In this document: one piece after another, positions 47,983 through 56,094 of the stretch
Numbering within the stretch: position 1 is the first letter of the stretch
Layout of the letters: every line of letters begins with the position of its first letter
Origin: VAYN01 sp963702075
Lineage (GTDB): Bacteria; Actinomycetota; Thermoleophilia; Solirubrobacterales; 70-9
Length of the DNA stretch: 64,000 bases
NCBI GenBank assembly: GCA_963702075.1
Contig: OY969703.1
Coordinates: 186,001-250,000 of the forward strand
Direction of reading: 5' to 3'
The notes under the pieces: model-generated
Seen by the model: only the letters and a program-made list of their open reading frames with translations
Told to the model about the DNA's origin: nothing
The model's database searches: none
Translations under genes and position numbers: made by a program

Positions 47983-49359
47983 TTACGGCGTGTCTAATTT
48001 CTGCCTAAGTTCTGACAGCCGCCTGCCGAGCTCTGCCTCGAGGCCGCGGTCGGTCGGCTCGTAGAAGCGGCGACCGCGCAGCTCGTCGGGCAGCAGCGGC
48101 TGGTCACTCACGCCCCCCGGCTCATCGTGCGGGTAGCGGTAACCCTCGCCGCGACCGAGCGTGGCGGCACCCGGATAGTGGGCGTCGCGCAGGTGGTCGG
48201 GAGGGGTCTTGGCGCCGTGGGCGCGCACCTCGGCGCGGGCGGCGGCAAGACCCTTGTGGGAGGCATTGGACTTCGGAGCCAGCGCCAGGTAGACGGTGGC
48301 CTGGGCGAGGTTGAGCGCGCACTCCGGCAGGCCCACCCGGTCGACCGCACGCGCCGCCGCGTCGGCGACGAGCAGCGCCTGCGGATCGGCGTTGCCGATG
48401 TCCTCGGAGGCGAAGATGACCATCCGGCGGGCGATGAAGCGCGGGTCCTCCCCGCCCTCCAGCATCACCGCCAAGTAGTAGAGGGAGGCGTCGACGTCGG
48501 AGCCGCGGGTCGCCTTGATCCAGGCGGAGATGAAGTCGTAGTGGCGGTCGCCCGCCCGGTCGTAGTCGATCGCCTTGCGCTGCAGCGCGTCTTCGACTGC
48601 GGCGACATCGACGGCAGCCGATTTTGGCCCCACCCCGCTGTGGTCAAGATCGGCTACGCGCTCGGCGGCTCGCTCCAGCGCACCGAGCGCAACACGCGCG
48701 TCGCCGCCGCTGCGCTGGGCCAACATTTCCAGCGCCTCAGGCGTCACCTCCGGCGGGGCGGCGATCCCCCGCTCGGGATCGGCCAGCGCCCGCCGCAGCA
48801 GCTCTTCCACCTGCACCGGCTCCAGCGGTCGCAGCTCGTAGACCTGCGCCCGCGAGAGCAACGCCGAGTTGACCTCGAAGTAGGGGTTCTCGGTGGTCGC
48901 CCCGATCAAAGTCAGCGTCCCGTCCTCGACCGCCGGCAGCAGCGCGTCCTGTTGGGCCTTGTTGAAGCGATGGATCTCGTCGAGGAAGAGGATCGTCGGC
49001 CGCCCGTTCGCCCGCCGCCGCTCCCGCGCCCGCTCGATCACCCCCCGGATCTCGGCTTTGCCGGCATTCACAGCCGACTCCTCCTCGAACGCCCCCTGAG
49101 CCCCCGAAGCCGCGATCCGCGCCAGCGTCGTCTTCCCCGCCCCCGGCGGCCCATAGAGGATCGCGCTGTGAGGCCTCCCACTCTCGATCGCCGTCCGCAA
49201 CGCCGACCCCGGCCCCAGCACATGCTCCTGCCCGATCACCTCGTCAAGCGAGCGCGGCCGCATCCGGACGGCCAAAGGTGCGTCAGCTGCAATCCCCCAA
49301 GCCGGCCTTTGCGGCTCCGAACCCCCGCCGTCACCCGTATCGAACAGCTGATCGACCAC
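47983..49359 (-). CDS. rarA: Replication-associated recombination protein RarA (MgsA)
   Basis: A 458-residue clamp-loader-like AAA+ ATPase acting at stalled replication forks. Motifs: RPRSLDEVIGQEHVLGPGSAL, Walker A YGPPGAGKTT, Walker B FLDEIHRFNKAQQDALL, sensor TENPYFEVNSALLSR, and the C-terminal MgsA domain (SDVDASLYYLAVMLEGGEDPRF, APKSNASHKG, then YRYPHDEPGG). The start is GTG 49359 (VVDQLFD). A long hairpin element sits just upstream between it and the divergent aldehyde dehydrogenase gene. Confidence 0.93.
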   Translation of the reverse strand: MVDQLFDTGDGGGSEPQRPAWGIAADAPLAVRMRPRSLDEVIGQEHVLGPGSALRTAIESGRPHSAILYGPPGAGKTTLARIAASGAQGAFEEESAVNAGKAEIRGVIERARERRRANGRPTILFLDEIHRFNKAQQDALLPAVEDGTLTLIGATTENPYFEVNSALLSRAQVYELRPLEPVQVEELLRRALADPERGIAAPPEVTPEALEMLAQRSGGDARVALGALERAAERVADLDHSGVGPKSAAVDVAAVEDALQRKAIDYDRAGDRHYDFISAWIKATRGSDVDASLYYLAVMLEGGEDPRFIARRMVIFASEDIGNADPQALLVADAAARAVDRVGLPECALNLAQATVYLALAPKSNASHKGLAAARAEVRAHGAKTPPDHLRDAHYPGAATLGRGEGYRYPHDEPGGVSDQPLLPDELRGRRFYEPTDRGLEAELGRRLSELRQKLDTP

Positions 49360-49372
49360 TCCGACGGAGTAT

Positions 49373-49441
49373 GAGGGAGTCAGGGGAGGGTCTCCCAGAC
49401 ACTCCCCGCTTTTGTCTGGGAGACCCTCCCCTGACTCCCTC
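49373..49441. repeat. Short-loop hairpin element, copy 3
   Basis: A perfect inverted repeat with 29-bp arms (49373-49401 and 49413-49441) and an 11-base loop CTCCCCGCTTT. It fills the divergent intergenic region between rarA and the aldehyde dehydrogenase gene and covers the -35 region of the latter. Its loop resembles that of copy 4 inside birA (CTCCCCTCTGTT). Confidence 0.92.
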
Positions 49442-49450
49442 CAACCGCCG

Positions 49451-49456
49451 TACAAT
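49451..49456 (+). promoter_or_regulatory. Leaderless -10 box of the aldehyde dehydrogenase gene
   Basis: TACAAT six bases before ATG 49463. The -35 position falls inside the right arm of the hairpin element, so the element must provide or replace it. Confidence 0.5.
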
Positions 49457-49462
49457 CGGCAA

Positions 49463-51067
49463 ATGGCGACCACCGAGCAGAAACCAGCAGCCCTGTCCAC
49501 CTCGACCCTCGAGTCGTTCAACCCCGCCACCGGCGACCTCGTCGGCTCGGTACCGACGATCGTGCCCGAGGAAGTGCAGGGGATCGTCGACGAAGTCGCG
49601 CGGGTCCAGCCGGCCTGGGCGGAGCTGCCGGCGAAGACGCGGGCCGGGTACATGCGCCGTGCCGCCGACGCGCTGCTCGACGACATCGACGAGATCGCCG
49701 AGCTGCTGACCAAGGAGCAGGGCAAGCCGCGGGCCGAGAGCTACACGATGGAGCTGCTGCCCACCGTCGACGCGCTGCACTGGTGCGCGAAGCAGGGGCC
49801 GAAGATCCTCGCTGACGAGAAGGTGCCGATGACCCAGGCCTTCACGCTCTCCAAGAAAGGCCGCTTCAGCTACGAGCCGATCGGCGTCGTCGGGGTGATC
49901 GCGCCCTGGAACTACCCTTGGTCAATCCCCTTCGGCGAGGTCGCGATCGCGCTGATGGCGGGCAACGGAGTCGTCCTCAAGCCGGCCAGCCTCACCCCGC
50001 TGTTGGGCGAGCGGATCGCCCGCGTCTTCGAGAAGGGCGGGCTGCCCGAGGGCCTGGTCCGGGTCGTCCACGGCGGCGGCCGGATCGGCGACGCGCTCAG
50101 CCGCTCCTCCGTCGGCAAGGTCTTCTTCACGGGCTCGGTTGACGTCGGCCGCAAGGTCGGCGAGGTCTGTGCTGGCGAGCTCAAGGGCTCGGTGCTCGAG
50201 CTCGGCGGCAAGGACCCGATGATCGTCTGCTCGGACGCCGACCTCGACAACGCGATCTCCGGCGCGGTCTGGGGCGGCTTCGCCAATGCCGGCCAGACCT
50301 GCTCGGGGATCGAGCGCGTCTATGTGATGCGCGACGTCGCCGACCGCTTCACCGAGGGCGTCGTCCGCGAGGCGGAGAAGCTCTCCCTCGGCAACCCACT
50401 CGAGTGGGACACCGAGATCGGCCCGATGACCTCAGAGGACCAGTACGGGATCGTCGTCGACCTGATCGAGGACGCTGTCGCAGCCGGCGCGACCAAGCGC
50501 TGCGGCGGCCCGGTCGACCCGCCCGGCCTCGCCGCCGGTCGCTACATCGCCCCCACCGTCCTCACCGGCGTCACCCACGAGATGCGGATCATGCGCGAGG
50601 AGATCTTCGGCCCGGTGCTACCGATCGTCGTCGTCGCGTCCGAGCAGGAGGCGATCGACCTCGCCAACGACTCCGAGTTCGGCCTCGGCGCCTCGGTCTG
50701 GACCAAGGACCGCCAGCGCGGCGCCCGCATCGCCCGCCGGATCGAGTCGGGGATGGTCTGGGTCAACGACCACTCCTTCAGCCACGGCGCCTGCCAGTGC
50801 GCCTGGGGCGGGGTCAAGGACTCCGGCCTCGGCCGCTCGCACTCCAAATTCGGCTTCTACGAGTGCGTCAACATCAAGATGAACGCCTGGGAGCCGGGGC
50901 TCACCCGCGACTTCTGGTGGCACCCGTACGACCGGACCCTCGGCGACGCCGTCCGCGCCTCGGCCCGGATCCTCTACGGCAAGGGCGAGGTCCGCGCCAA
51001 AGCGCTGCGCGAGGGCGCGGGCCCGCTGCTGAAGATCGGGCGGCGGACGATGCAGAAGCGGCGCTGA
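49463..51067 (+). CDS. Aldehyde dehydrogenase family protein
   Basis: A 534-residue NAD(P)-dependent aldehyde dehydrogenase. It has IAPWNYPWSIPFGEVAIALM, VFFTGSVDVGRKVGEVCAG, ELGGKDPMIV with the general-base Glu, and catalytic Cys in NAGQTCSGIERVYV. The C-terminal extension after the core (WWHPYDRTLGDAVRASARIL...) is longer than in classical enzymes and is found in a membrane-associated-like subgroup resembling long-chain fatty aldehyde dehydrogenases; that link is tentative. ATG 49463 is chosen because of the TACAAT box six bases upstream. Divergent from rarA. Confidence 0.88.
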   Translation: MATTEQKPAALSTSTLESFNPATGDLVGSVPTIVPEEVQGIVDEVARVQPAWAELPAKTRAGYMRRAADALLDDIDEIAELLTKEQGKPRAESYTMELLPTVDALHWCAKQGPKILADEKVPMTQAFTLSKKGRFSYEPIGVVGVIAPWNYPWSIPFGEVAIALMAGNGVVLKPASLTPLLGERIARVFEKGGLPEGLVRVVHGGGRIGDALSRSSVGKVFFTGSVDVGRKVGEVCAGELKGSVLELGGKDPMIVCSDADLDNAISGAVWGGFANAGQTCSGIERVYVMRDVADRFTEGVVREAEKLSLGNPLEWDTEIGPMTSEDQYGIVVDLIEDAVAAGATKRCGGPVDPPGLAAGRYIAPTVLTGVTHEMRIMREEIFGPVLPIVVVASEQEAIDLANDSEFGLGASVWTKDRQRGARIARRIESGMVWVNDHSFSHGACQCAWGGVKDSGLGRSHSKFGFYECVNIKMNAWEPGLTRDFWWHPYDRTLGDAVRASARILYGKGEVRAKALREGAGPLLKIGRRTMQKRR

Positions 51068-51092
51068 GGGCGCCGCTTCTGCGCTCGCGGTT

Positions 51093-51491
51093 TCAGCCGC
51101 CGGCGATTTCGACCGTCTTCGAGACGGCGCCGAGGCACTTGTAGATCGTCCCTGCGGTTCCCTGCGTCTCGGGCTTCACTTCGGCAAAGACCTTGGCTGG
51201 GATCTCGAGGTTTTCGTTCAGCTCTTCGAGATCGGCCTTCCAGTTGCCGTTGGGCTTCGTTTCGACCCGGCTGAGGACGCCGTTGCCCTTCTGCTTGAGG
51301 ACCACGATCCGCTCCTCGACGCAGTTCGGGTTGGCGGCTTTGACCTTGCCCTGGTAGCCGGTGGCGCCGATCGTGATCGTCGACTTGATCTTCACAGTCT
51401 GCCCCGGAACGTCGGCGGAGACGGTTGACGCCGTCAAGGCGAGTAGGGCAGCGAACGCCGCGAAGAGGGCGAGGTGACTGGTTCTTTTCAT
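51093..51491 (-). CDS. Small secreted protein of unknown function
   Basis: A 132-residue protein with a signal peptide (LALFAAFAALLALTASTVSADV). The mature part is a single beta-rich domain containing NPNCVEERIVVLKQ and KCLGAVS, with two cysteines that could be bridged. It resembles Ig-like or transthyretin-type small domains but I cannot assign a family. ATG 51491 has AAGGAG six bases upstream. It is convergent with the aldehyde dehydrogenase and divergent from the ccm operon. Confidence 0.65.
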   Translation of the reverse strand: MKRTSHLALFAAFAALLALTASTVSADVPGQTVKIKSTITIGATGYQGKVKAANPNCVEERIVVLKQKGNGVLSRVETKPNGNWKADLEELNENLEIPAKVFAEVKPETQGTAGTIYKCLGAVSKTVEIAGG

Positions 51492-51550
51492 CGATTCTCC
51501 TTGTCGGGGGCGCACGGCGCCCCGGCGAAATTGCCGCGGCAGCCTACGCG

Positions 51551-52258
51551 ATGGACCCGCGGTTGAAGGCGAACGCTTCAGAATCACCATCGATGCCGCC
51601 CTCCCAGGAGAAGGCCGCGCCCGCGATCGCCGTCGCGGGGCTGCGGCGCGACTACGGCGACCGGCCGGCGCTCGACGGCGTCGGCTTCGAGCTGGCCGCG
51701 GGCGAGTCGCTGGTCGTGCTCGGTCCCAACGGCGCCGGCAAGACGACGCTGCTGCGGGTCTTGGCGACGCTGCTGCGGCCGAGCGGCGGCGAGGTGCGGG
51801 TGCTCGGGTGCTCGCTCCCCGACGAGGCCTGGAAGCTGCGCGGACGGATCGGTTACCTCGGCCACGAGCCGCTGCTCTACCGCGATCTCTCCGGGCGCGA
51901 GAACCTGCGCTTCCAGGCGCGCCTGCACGGAATCGAGCGGGCCGCCGCCGAGGCGCGAATCGAGGAGCTGCTTCGCGCAGTGGGGATGGATCGGCGCGCC
52001 GATCAGCGAGCCGCAGAGCTCTCGGCCGGAATGCGCCAGCGCCTCTCGATCTGCCGCTGCGTACTGCACGAGCCGGAGCTGCTGCTGCTCGACGAGCCCG
52101 ACTCCAACCTCGACGTCGAGGGACGCGAGCTGGCGCGCGAGTTGATCGGCCCCGGCTCCGGCACTCGCGTCGTCGTCACCCACGACCCCGAGCGGCACCT
52201 GCCGGAAGCCGACCAGGTGCTGCGCCTCGGGATCGGCGAGGCGGCGGTGGTCTCGTGA
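51551..52258 (+). CDS. ccmA: Heme exporter ATP-binding protein CcmA
   Basis: A roughly 235-residue ABC ATPase. Walker A is GPNGAGKTT, the signature LSAGMRQRL, Walker B LLLDEPDSNLD. LLYRDLSGRENLRFQARLHGI and the operon position (ccmB, ccmC next) identify it as the CcmA ATPase of cytochrome c maturation system I, which drives heme transfer to CcmE. The start is ambiguous: ATG 51551 or ATG 51593, neither with a clear ribosome-binding site. Its stop overlaps the GTG of ccmB by 4 bp. Confidence 0.88.
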   Translation: MDPRLKANASESPSMPPSQEKAAPAIAVAGLRRDYGDRPALDGVGFELAAGESLVVLGPNGAGKTTLLRVLATLLRPSGGEVRVLGCSLPDEAWKLRGRIGYLGHEPLLYRDLSGRENLRFQARLHGIERAAAEARIEELLRAVGMDRRADQRAAELSAGMRQRLSICRCVLHEPELLLLDEPDSNLDVEGRELARELIGPGSGTRVVVTHDPERHLPEADQVLRLGIGEAAVVS

Positions 52259-52935
52259 CCCCCTCCCGCACCGCCTTCGCCGCGATCCTCGCCAAGGACC
52301 TGCGCTCGGAGCTGCGCACCCTGCAGTCGCTGCCGGCGATGGCGCTCTTTTCCGTCACTACCTTCGTCATCTTCCGCTTCGGCCTCGACCGCACCAGCCT
52401 CTCCGGCAGCCTCGCCGCCGGGGTGCTCTGGGCGACGCTGCTCTTCGCCGCCGTCCTCGGGATCAACCGTCTCTTCGTCGCCGAGCGCGAGGAGGGCGGC
52501 TTCGACGCGATCCGCCTGGCCCCGATCGACCGCAGCGTCCTCTTCGGCGCCAAGGTCGTAGCGCTGTTGATCTACCTGGCGGCACTGGAGCTGGTCGCGG
52601 TGCCGATCTTCGCGGTCTTCTTCCTCGATGGCGCCGGCGGCCTCGGCCCGCTGATCGTCGTCCTCCTGCTTACCGACCTCGGCCTCGCCGCCACCGGCAC
52701 CCTGATCTCCTCGATGGCGGTCAACTCGCGCGCCCGCGACCTGCTGGTGCCGCTGGTCCTGCTGCCGCTGGTGGTGCCGCTGATGATCGCCGCCACCGGC
52801 GCCACCGAGCCGCTTCTCACCCTGGGCGGCCCCTCCTACCACCGCTTCGGAACCTGGCTGATGGTGCTCGGCCTATACGATTTGATCTTCAGCCTGGTCG
52901 GATACGCCGTCTTCGACTTCCTGCTCGAGGACTGA
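52255..52935 (+). CDS. ccmB: Heme exporter membrane protein CcmB
   Basis: A 226-residue membrane protein with six predicted helices, the permease partner of CcmA. The N-terminal SRTAFAAILAKDLRSELRT, the FVAEREEGGFDAIRLAPIDR loop and the VPLMIAATGATEPLL helix are CcmB-like. It starts at GTG 52255, overlapping the ccmA stop. Part of the ccmABC set for cytochrome c biogenesis. Confidence 0.88.
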   Translation: MTPSRTAFAAILAKDLRSELRTLQSLPAMALFSVTTFVIFRFGLDRTSLSGSLAAGVLWATLLFAAVLGINRLFVAEREEGGFDAIRLAPIDRSVLFGAKVVALLIYLAALELVAVPIFAVFFLDGAGGLGPLIVVLLLTDLGLAATGTLISSMAVNSRARDLLVPLVLLPLVVPLMIAATGATEPLLTLGGPSYHRFGTWLMVLGLYDLIFSLVGYAVFDFLLED

Positions 52936-52969
52936 CCGGGAACCACCCGTCGCCCCTCTTCTCTTGAGC

Positions 52970-53692
52970 ATGTACGGCAAAGGACTGAAGCCCCTCTCGA
53001 TCGCCACCGTGGCGATGCTCGCCGTGGCGCTTTCGCTGGTCTTCTTCTACGCGCCACTGGACGCAGACCAGGGCTTCATCCAGAAGATCTTCTACATCCA
53101 CGTGCCGCTGGCGATGACGGCGCTGGTCGGCTTCATCGTCGGCGGGGTCTTCGCGATCGCCCACCTGCGCACGAACAACCGCAAGTGGGACGCCTACTCC
53201 TACGTCGCGATCCACATCTCGGTGATCTTCGGTGTCGCCGTGCTGATCACCGGCGCGATCTGGGCGAAGGCCTCCTGGGGGCACTGGTGGGTCTGGAACG
53301 AGCCGACCCTGGTCAGCTTTCTGATCGTCTTCCTGATGTACGCGACCTACTACCCCTTCCGCTACGCGATCGAGGACCGCGACCGCCAGGCCCGCTACGC
53401 CTCGGTCTTCGCGATCACGGCGGGGGCCTTCGTGCCGCTCAACTTCATGGCGGTACGGATGGCGCAGAGCCTCGTCCACCCGCGCGTCTTCGCGACCAGC
53501 AACGGCGGGCTGCCCGGGGAAATGCTCCTCACCTTCCTCTGCTGCCTGGCGGCGGTCGCCCTGCTCTGGGTGACGCTGGTCAAATTCGAGCTGACCGCGA
53601 AGAGCGCCTCCGGTCAGGTCAAGCGCCTGCGGCGGGCGCTCGACGCCCCAGCCCCGAGCGGCTCCTCGCGGATCGCCCCGGAGGTGAGCTGA
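52970..53692 (+). CDS. ccmC: Cytochrome c biogenesis protein CcmC
   Basis: A roughly 240-residue heme-handling membrane protein with six helices. The tryptophan-rich heme-binding signature is WGHWWVWNEPTLV, and the flanking histidines are in KIFYIHVPLAM and RMAQSLVHPRVF. It loads heme onto CcmE. ATG 52970 is preferred over TTG 52964. It overlaps the next small gene by one base (TGATG). Confidence 0.92.
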   Translation: MYGKGLKPLSIATVAMLAVALSLVFFYAPLDADQGFIQKIFYIHVPLAMTALVGFIVGGVFAIAHLRTNNRKWDAYSYVAIHISVIFGVAVLITGAIWAKASWGHWWVWNEPTLVSFLIVFLMYATYYPFRYAIEDRDRQARYASVFAITAGAFVPLNFMAVRMAQSLVHPRVFATSNGGLPGEMLLTFLCCLAAVALLWVTLVKFELTAKSASGQVKRLRRALDAPAPSGSSRIAPEVS

Positions 53693-53892
53693 TGCTGCCG
53701 CTCGGGGCCCCAGCGCTGCCGCTCGACGAGGCCGGCAAGTACGTCGCTGGCGCCTACATCGTCTTCATGGTCCTGCTGGTCGTCTATGTGGCGATCATGG
53801 CGGCGAAACTGCAGCGGATCGAGAAGGAACTGAGAGACGTGGCCGCGATTGCCGAGGAGCGCAAGGCGGAGAAGGAGGAGGTGCGCGCCTGA
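53692..53892 (+). CDS. Small single-span membrane protein, CcmD-like
   Basis: A 66-residue protein with one transmembrane helix (YVAGAYIVFMVLLVVYVAIMA) followed by a charged coiled-coil tail (KLQRIEKELRDVAAIAEERK). Size, topology and position directly after ccmC match CcmD, which helps release holo-CcmE. The sequence itself is too short to be diagnostic. It is coupled to ccmC upstream and to hemA downstream (TGATG at 53890-53894). Confidence 0.7.
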   Translation: MLPLGAPALPLDEAGKYVAGAYIVFMVLLVVYVAIMAAKLQRIEKELRDVAAIAEERKAEKEEVRA

Positions 53893-55226
53893 TGGCCGAG
53901 CTGTTGGCTCTGGGCGTCTCCCACAAGACGGCGCCGCTCGACCTGCGCGAGCGGCTCTCGCTGACCGAGGGCCGGGCGGTGAGCGCGCTGGCCGAGCTGA
54001 CTTCGGCGCCGGGCATCCACGAGGCGGCGGCGATTTCAACCTGTAACCGGACGGAGCTCTACCTGATCGTCTCCGACCCGGTCGAGGCCGAGTCGACCGC
54101 GCTCGGCGTCCTCACCCGCCAGGCCGAGATCCGGCCGACCGAGCTGCTCGGCCACCTCTACTCGCTGCGCGCGACCGAGGCCGCCCGCCACCTGCTGCAG
54201 GTGACCGCCGGGCTCGACTCGATGATCCTCGGCGAGGCCGAGATCCAGGGCCAGGTCAAACGCGCCTACGAGTTGGCCCTGGTCGAGGGCGCGACCGGGC
54301 CGATCCTCAATCGCCTCTTCCGCGGCGCCCTCTCGGCCGGCGGCCGCGCCCGCGAGGAGACCGGAATCAGCCAGAAGGGCGTCTCGATCCCCTCCGTCGC
54401 GGTCGAGCTGGCGCGGCGGGCGCTCGGCGACCTCTCCCACAAGCGCGTCCTCGTCGTCGGCGCCGGCGAGACCGCCGAGCTGGTCGCCAAGGCGCTGGTC
54501 GCCCGCGGCGTCACCACCGTCTTCGTCGCCAACCGCCACTACGACCGTGCGATCGGCCTCGCCCAGCGCTTCGACGGCACCGCGGTCCGCTTCGAAGAGC
54601 TGCCCGAACAGCTGACAAGCGCGGACATCGTCGTCTCGGCCACCAACTCGCCACACCACATCGTCGAGCGCGAAGGTCTCGAGCAGGTGATGGCGGCGCG
54701 ACCGGAGCAGCCGCTGCTGGCGATCGACCTGGCGGTGCCGCGCGACGTCGAGCCCGCCTGCCGCGAGGTGGCCGGCGTCAGCGTCCACGACATCGACGAC
54801 GTGCAGAAGATCGTCGAACGCAACCAAGGCGGTCGCGAGGCGGAGACGGCCAGGGCCGAGAGGATCGTCGAGGCCGAGCTCGACCGCTATGAGCGCTGGC
54901 TAGCCTCGCTGGAGGTGGTGCCGACGATCAGCGCCTTGCGCGGCAGCGGCGACGAGATCGTGCGCCGCGTTCTCGCCGAGAACGAAGGACGTTGGGAGAG
55001 CCTCAGCGAGGCCGACCGCGAGCGGCTGGAGACGATGGCGAAGGCGATCGCCTCGCGACTGCTGCACGAGCCGACCCTGCGGATCCGCCGCTCCGCCGGC
55101 TCCGACGACGCTTACTTCTACGTCAGCGCCTTGCGCGAGCTCTTCGGTCTCGACGTCGAGACCGAGCCCGAGGGCGAGGCGCGCCAGAACGTCACCGAGC
55201 TCCGCCGCAAAGACCAGAAGGGCTGA
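53892..55226 (+). CDS. hemA: Glutamyl-tRNA reductase
   Basis: A 444-residue enzyme converting glutamyl-tRNA to glutamate-1-semialdehyde, the first step of C5 tetrapyrrole synthesis. The N terminus GVSHKTAPLDLRERLS, catalytic Cys51 in ISTCNRTELY, GLDSMILGEAEIQGQVK, the NADPH fold VLVVGAGETAELVAKALVARG and a C-terminal dimerisation domain are all present. It heads the heme block directly after the ccm genes, with one-base overlap, so precursor synthesis and cytochrome c maturation are co-transcribed. Confidence 0.95.
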   Translation: MAELLALGVSHKTAPLDLRERLSLTEGRAVSALAELTSAPGIHEAAAISTCNRTELYLIVSDPVEAESTALGVLTRQAEIRPTELLGHLYSLRATEAARHLLQVTAGLDSMILGEAEIQGQVKRAYELALVEGATGPILNRLFRGALSAGGRAREETGISQKGVSIPSVAVELARRALGDLSHKRVLVVGAGETAELVAKALVARGVTTVFVANRHYDRAIGLAQRFDGTAVRFEELPEQLTSADIVVSATNSPHHIVEREGLEQVMAARPEQPLLAIDLAVPRDVEPACREVAGVSVHDIDDVQKIVERNQGGREAETARAERIVEAELDRYERWLASLEVVPTISALRGSGDEIVRRVLAENEGRWESLSEADRERLETMAKAIASRLLHEPTLRIRRSAGSDDAYFYVSALRELFGLDVETEPEGEARQNVTELRRKDQKG

Positions 55227-55227
55227 A

Positions 55228-56094
55228 GTGCGGATCGCTACGCGCGGCAGCGCATTGGCGTTGACGCAGGCACGCTGGGTGGCGGATCGGCTTGGCGGCG
55301 CGGAGCTGGTCGAGGCGGGCTCGGACGGGGAGCCCGGAGACAAGTCCCGCTTCGTCCGCGGGGTCGAGCGGGCGCTGCTGGCGGGGGAGGCCGAGGTCGG
55401 CGTCCACTCGGCCAAGGACCTGCCCGCCGAGATGCCGGAGGGCCTTGAAATCGCCGGCGTCCCCGAGCGCGAGGATCCAGTCGACGTCTGGATCGGCGTC
55501 GGCAGCTCGCTCGACGAGGTGCCGGAGGGGGCGCGGGTCGGCACCGCGAGTCTGCGGCGCCGCGCGCAGCTGCTGGCGGCGCGGTCGGACCTGCGAGTCG
55601 AGGAGCTGCACGGCAACGTCAACACCCGCCTGCGCAAGCTGGCCGAGGGCGACCTGGACGGGATCATCCTCGCCGCCGCCGGCCTGCGACGGCTCGGCCG
55701 CGAGGAAGAGATCGGCTTCGCGCTGCCGGTCGAGCAGATGTGCCCGGCGGCCGGCCAGGGCGCGCTGGCGCTGCAGGTTCGTTCCGACGATGGCGACGCC
55801 GGGGACGCTGCCGCCTCTGTCAACGACCTGAAGGCGATGCGGGAGCTGACCGCCGAGCGGACGGTGGTGGCGCTGCTGCAGGCGACCTGCAACACCCCCC
55901 TGGGCGTGTACGCGAAAGTCGAGGGCGAGGCCCTGGCAATCGAAACCTTCGTCGGCCTCCCCGACGGCAGCGAGTGGATCCGCGACCGCCTCGAGGCAAG
56001 CGCCGCAGAGCCCTCCCTCGCCGGCGCCGAACTCACCCAGCGCCTGCTCAGCGCCGGCGCCCGCGAGCTCCTCGACCGAGCGGAGGCGATGTGA
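55228..56094 (+). CDS. hemC: Hydroxymethylbilane synthase (porphobilinogen deaminase)
   Basis: A 288-residue enzyme polymerising four porphobilinogens. Motifs: RIATRGSALALTQARWVAD, VHSAKDLPAEMP with the catalytic Asp in that region, TASLRRRAQLLAARSDL, and the dipyrromethane-binding Cys221 in LLQATCNTPLGVYA. The usual GGC before that residue is ATC here. It is somewhat shorter than the typical enzyme (about 310). It starts at GTG one base after hemA and overlaps the next gene by 4 bp. Confidence 0.93.
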   Translation: MRIATRGSALALTQARWVADRLGGAELVEAGSDGEPGDKSRFVRGVERALLAGEAEVGVHSAKDLPAEMPEGLEIAGVPEREDPVDVWIGVGSSLDEVPEGARVGTASLRRRAQLLAARSDLRVEELHGNVNTRLRKLAEGDLDGIILAAAGLRRLGREEEIGFALPVEQMCPAAGQGALALQVRSDDGDAGDAAASVNDLKAMRELTAERTVVALLQATCNTPLGVYAKVEGEALAIETFVGLPDGSEWIRDRLEASAAEPSLAGAELTQRLLSAGARELLDRAEAM

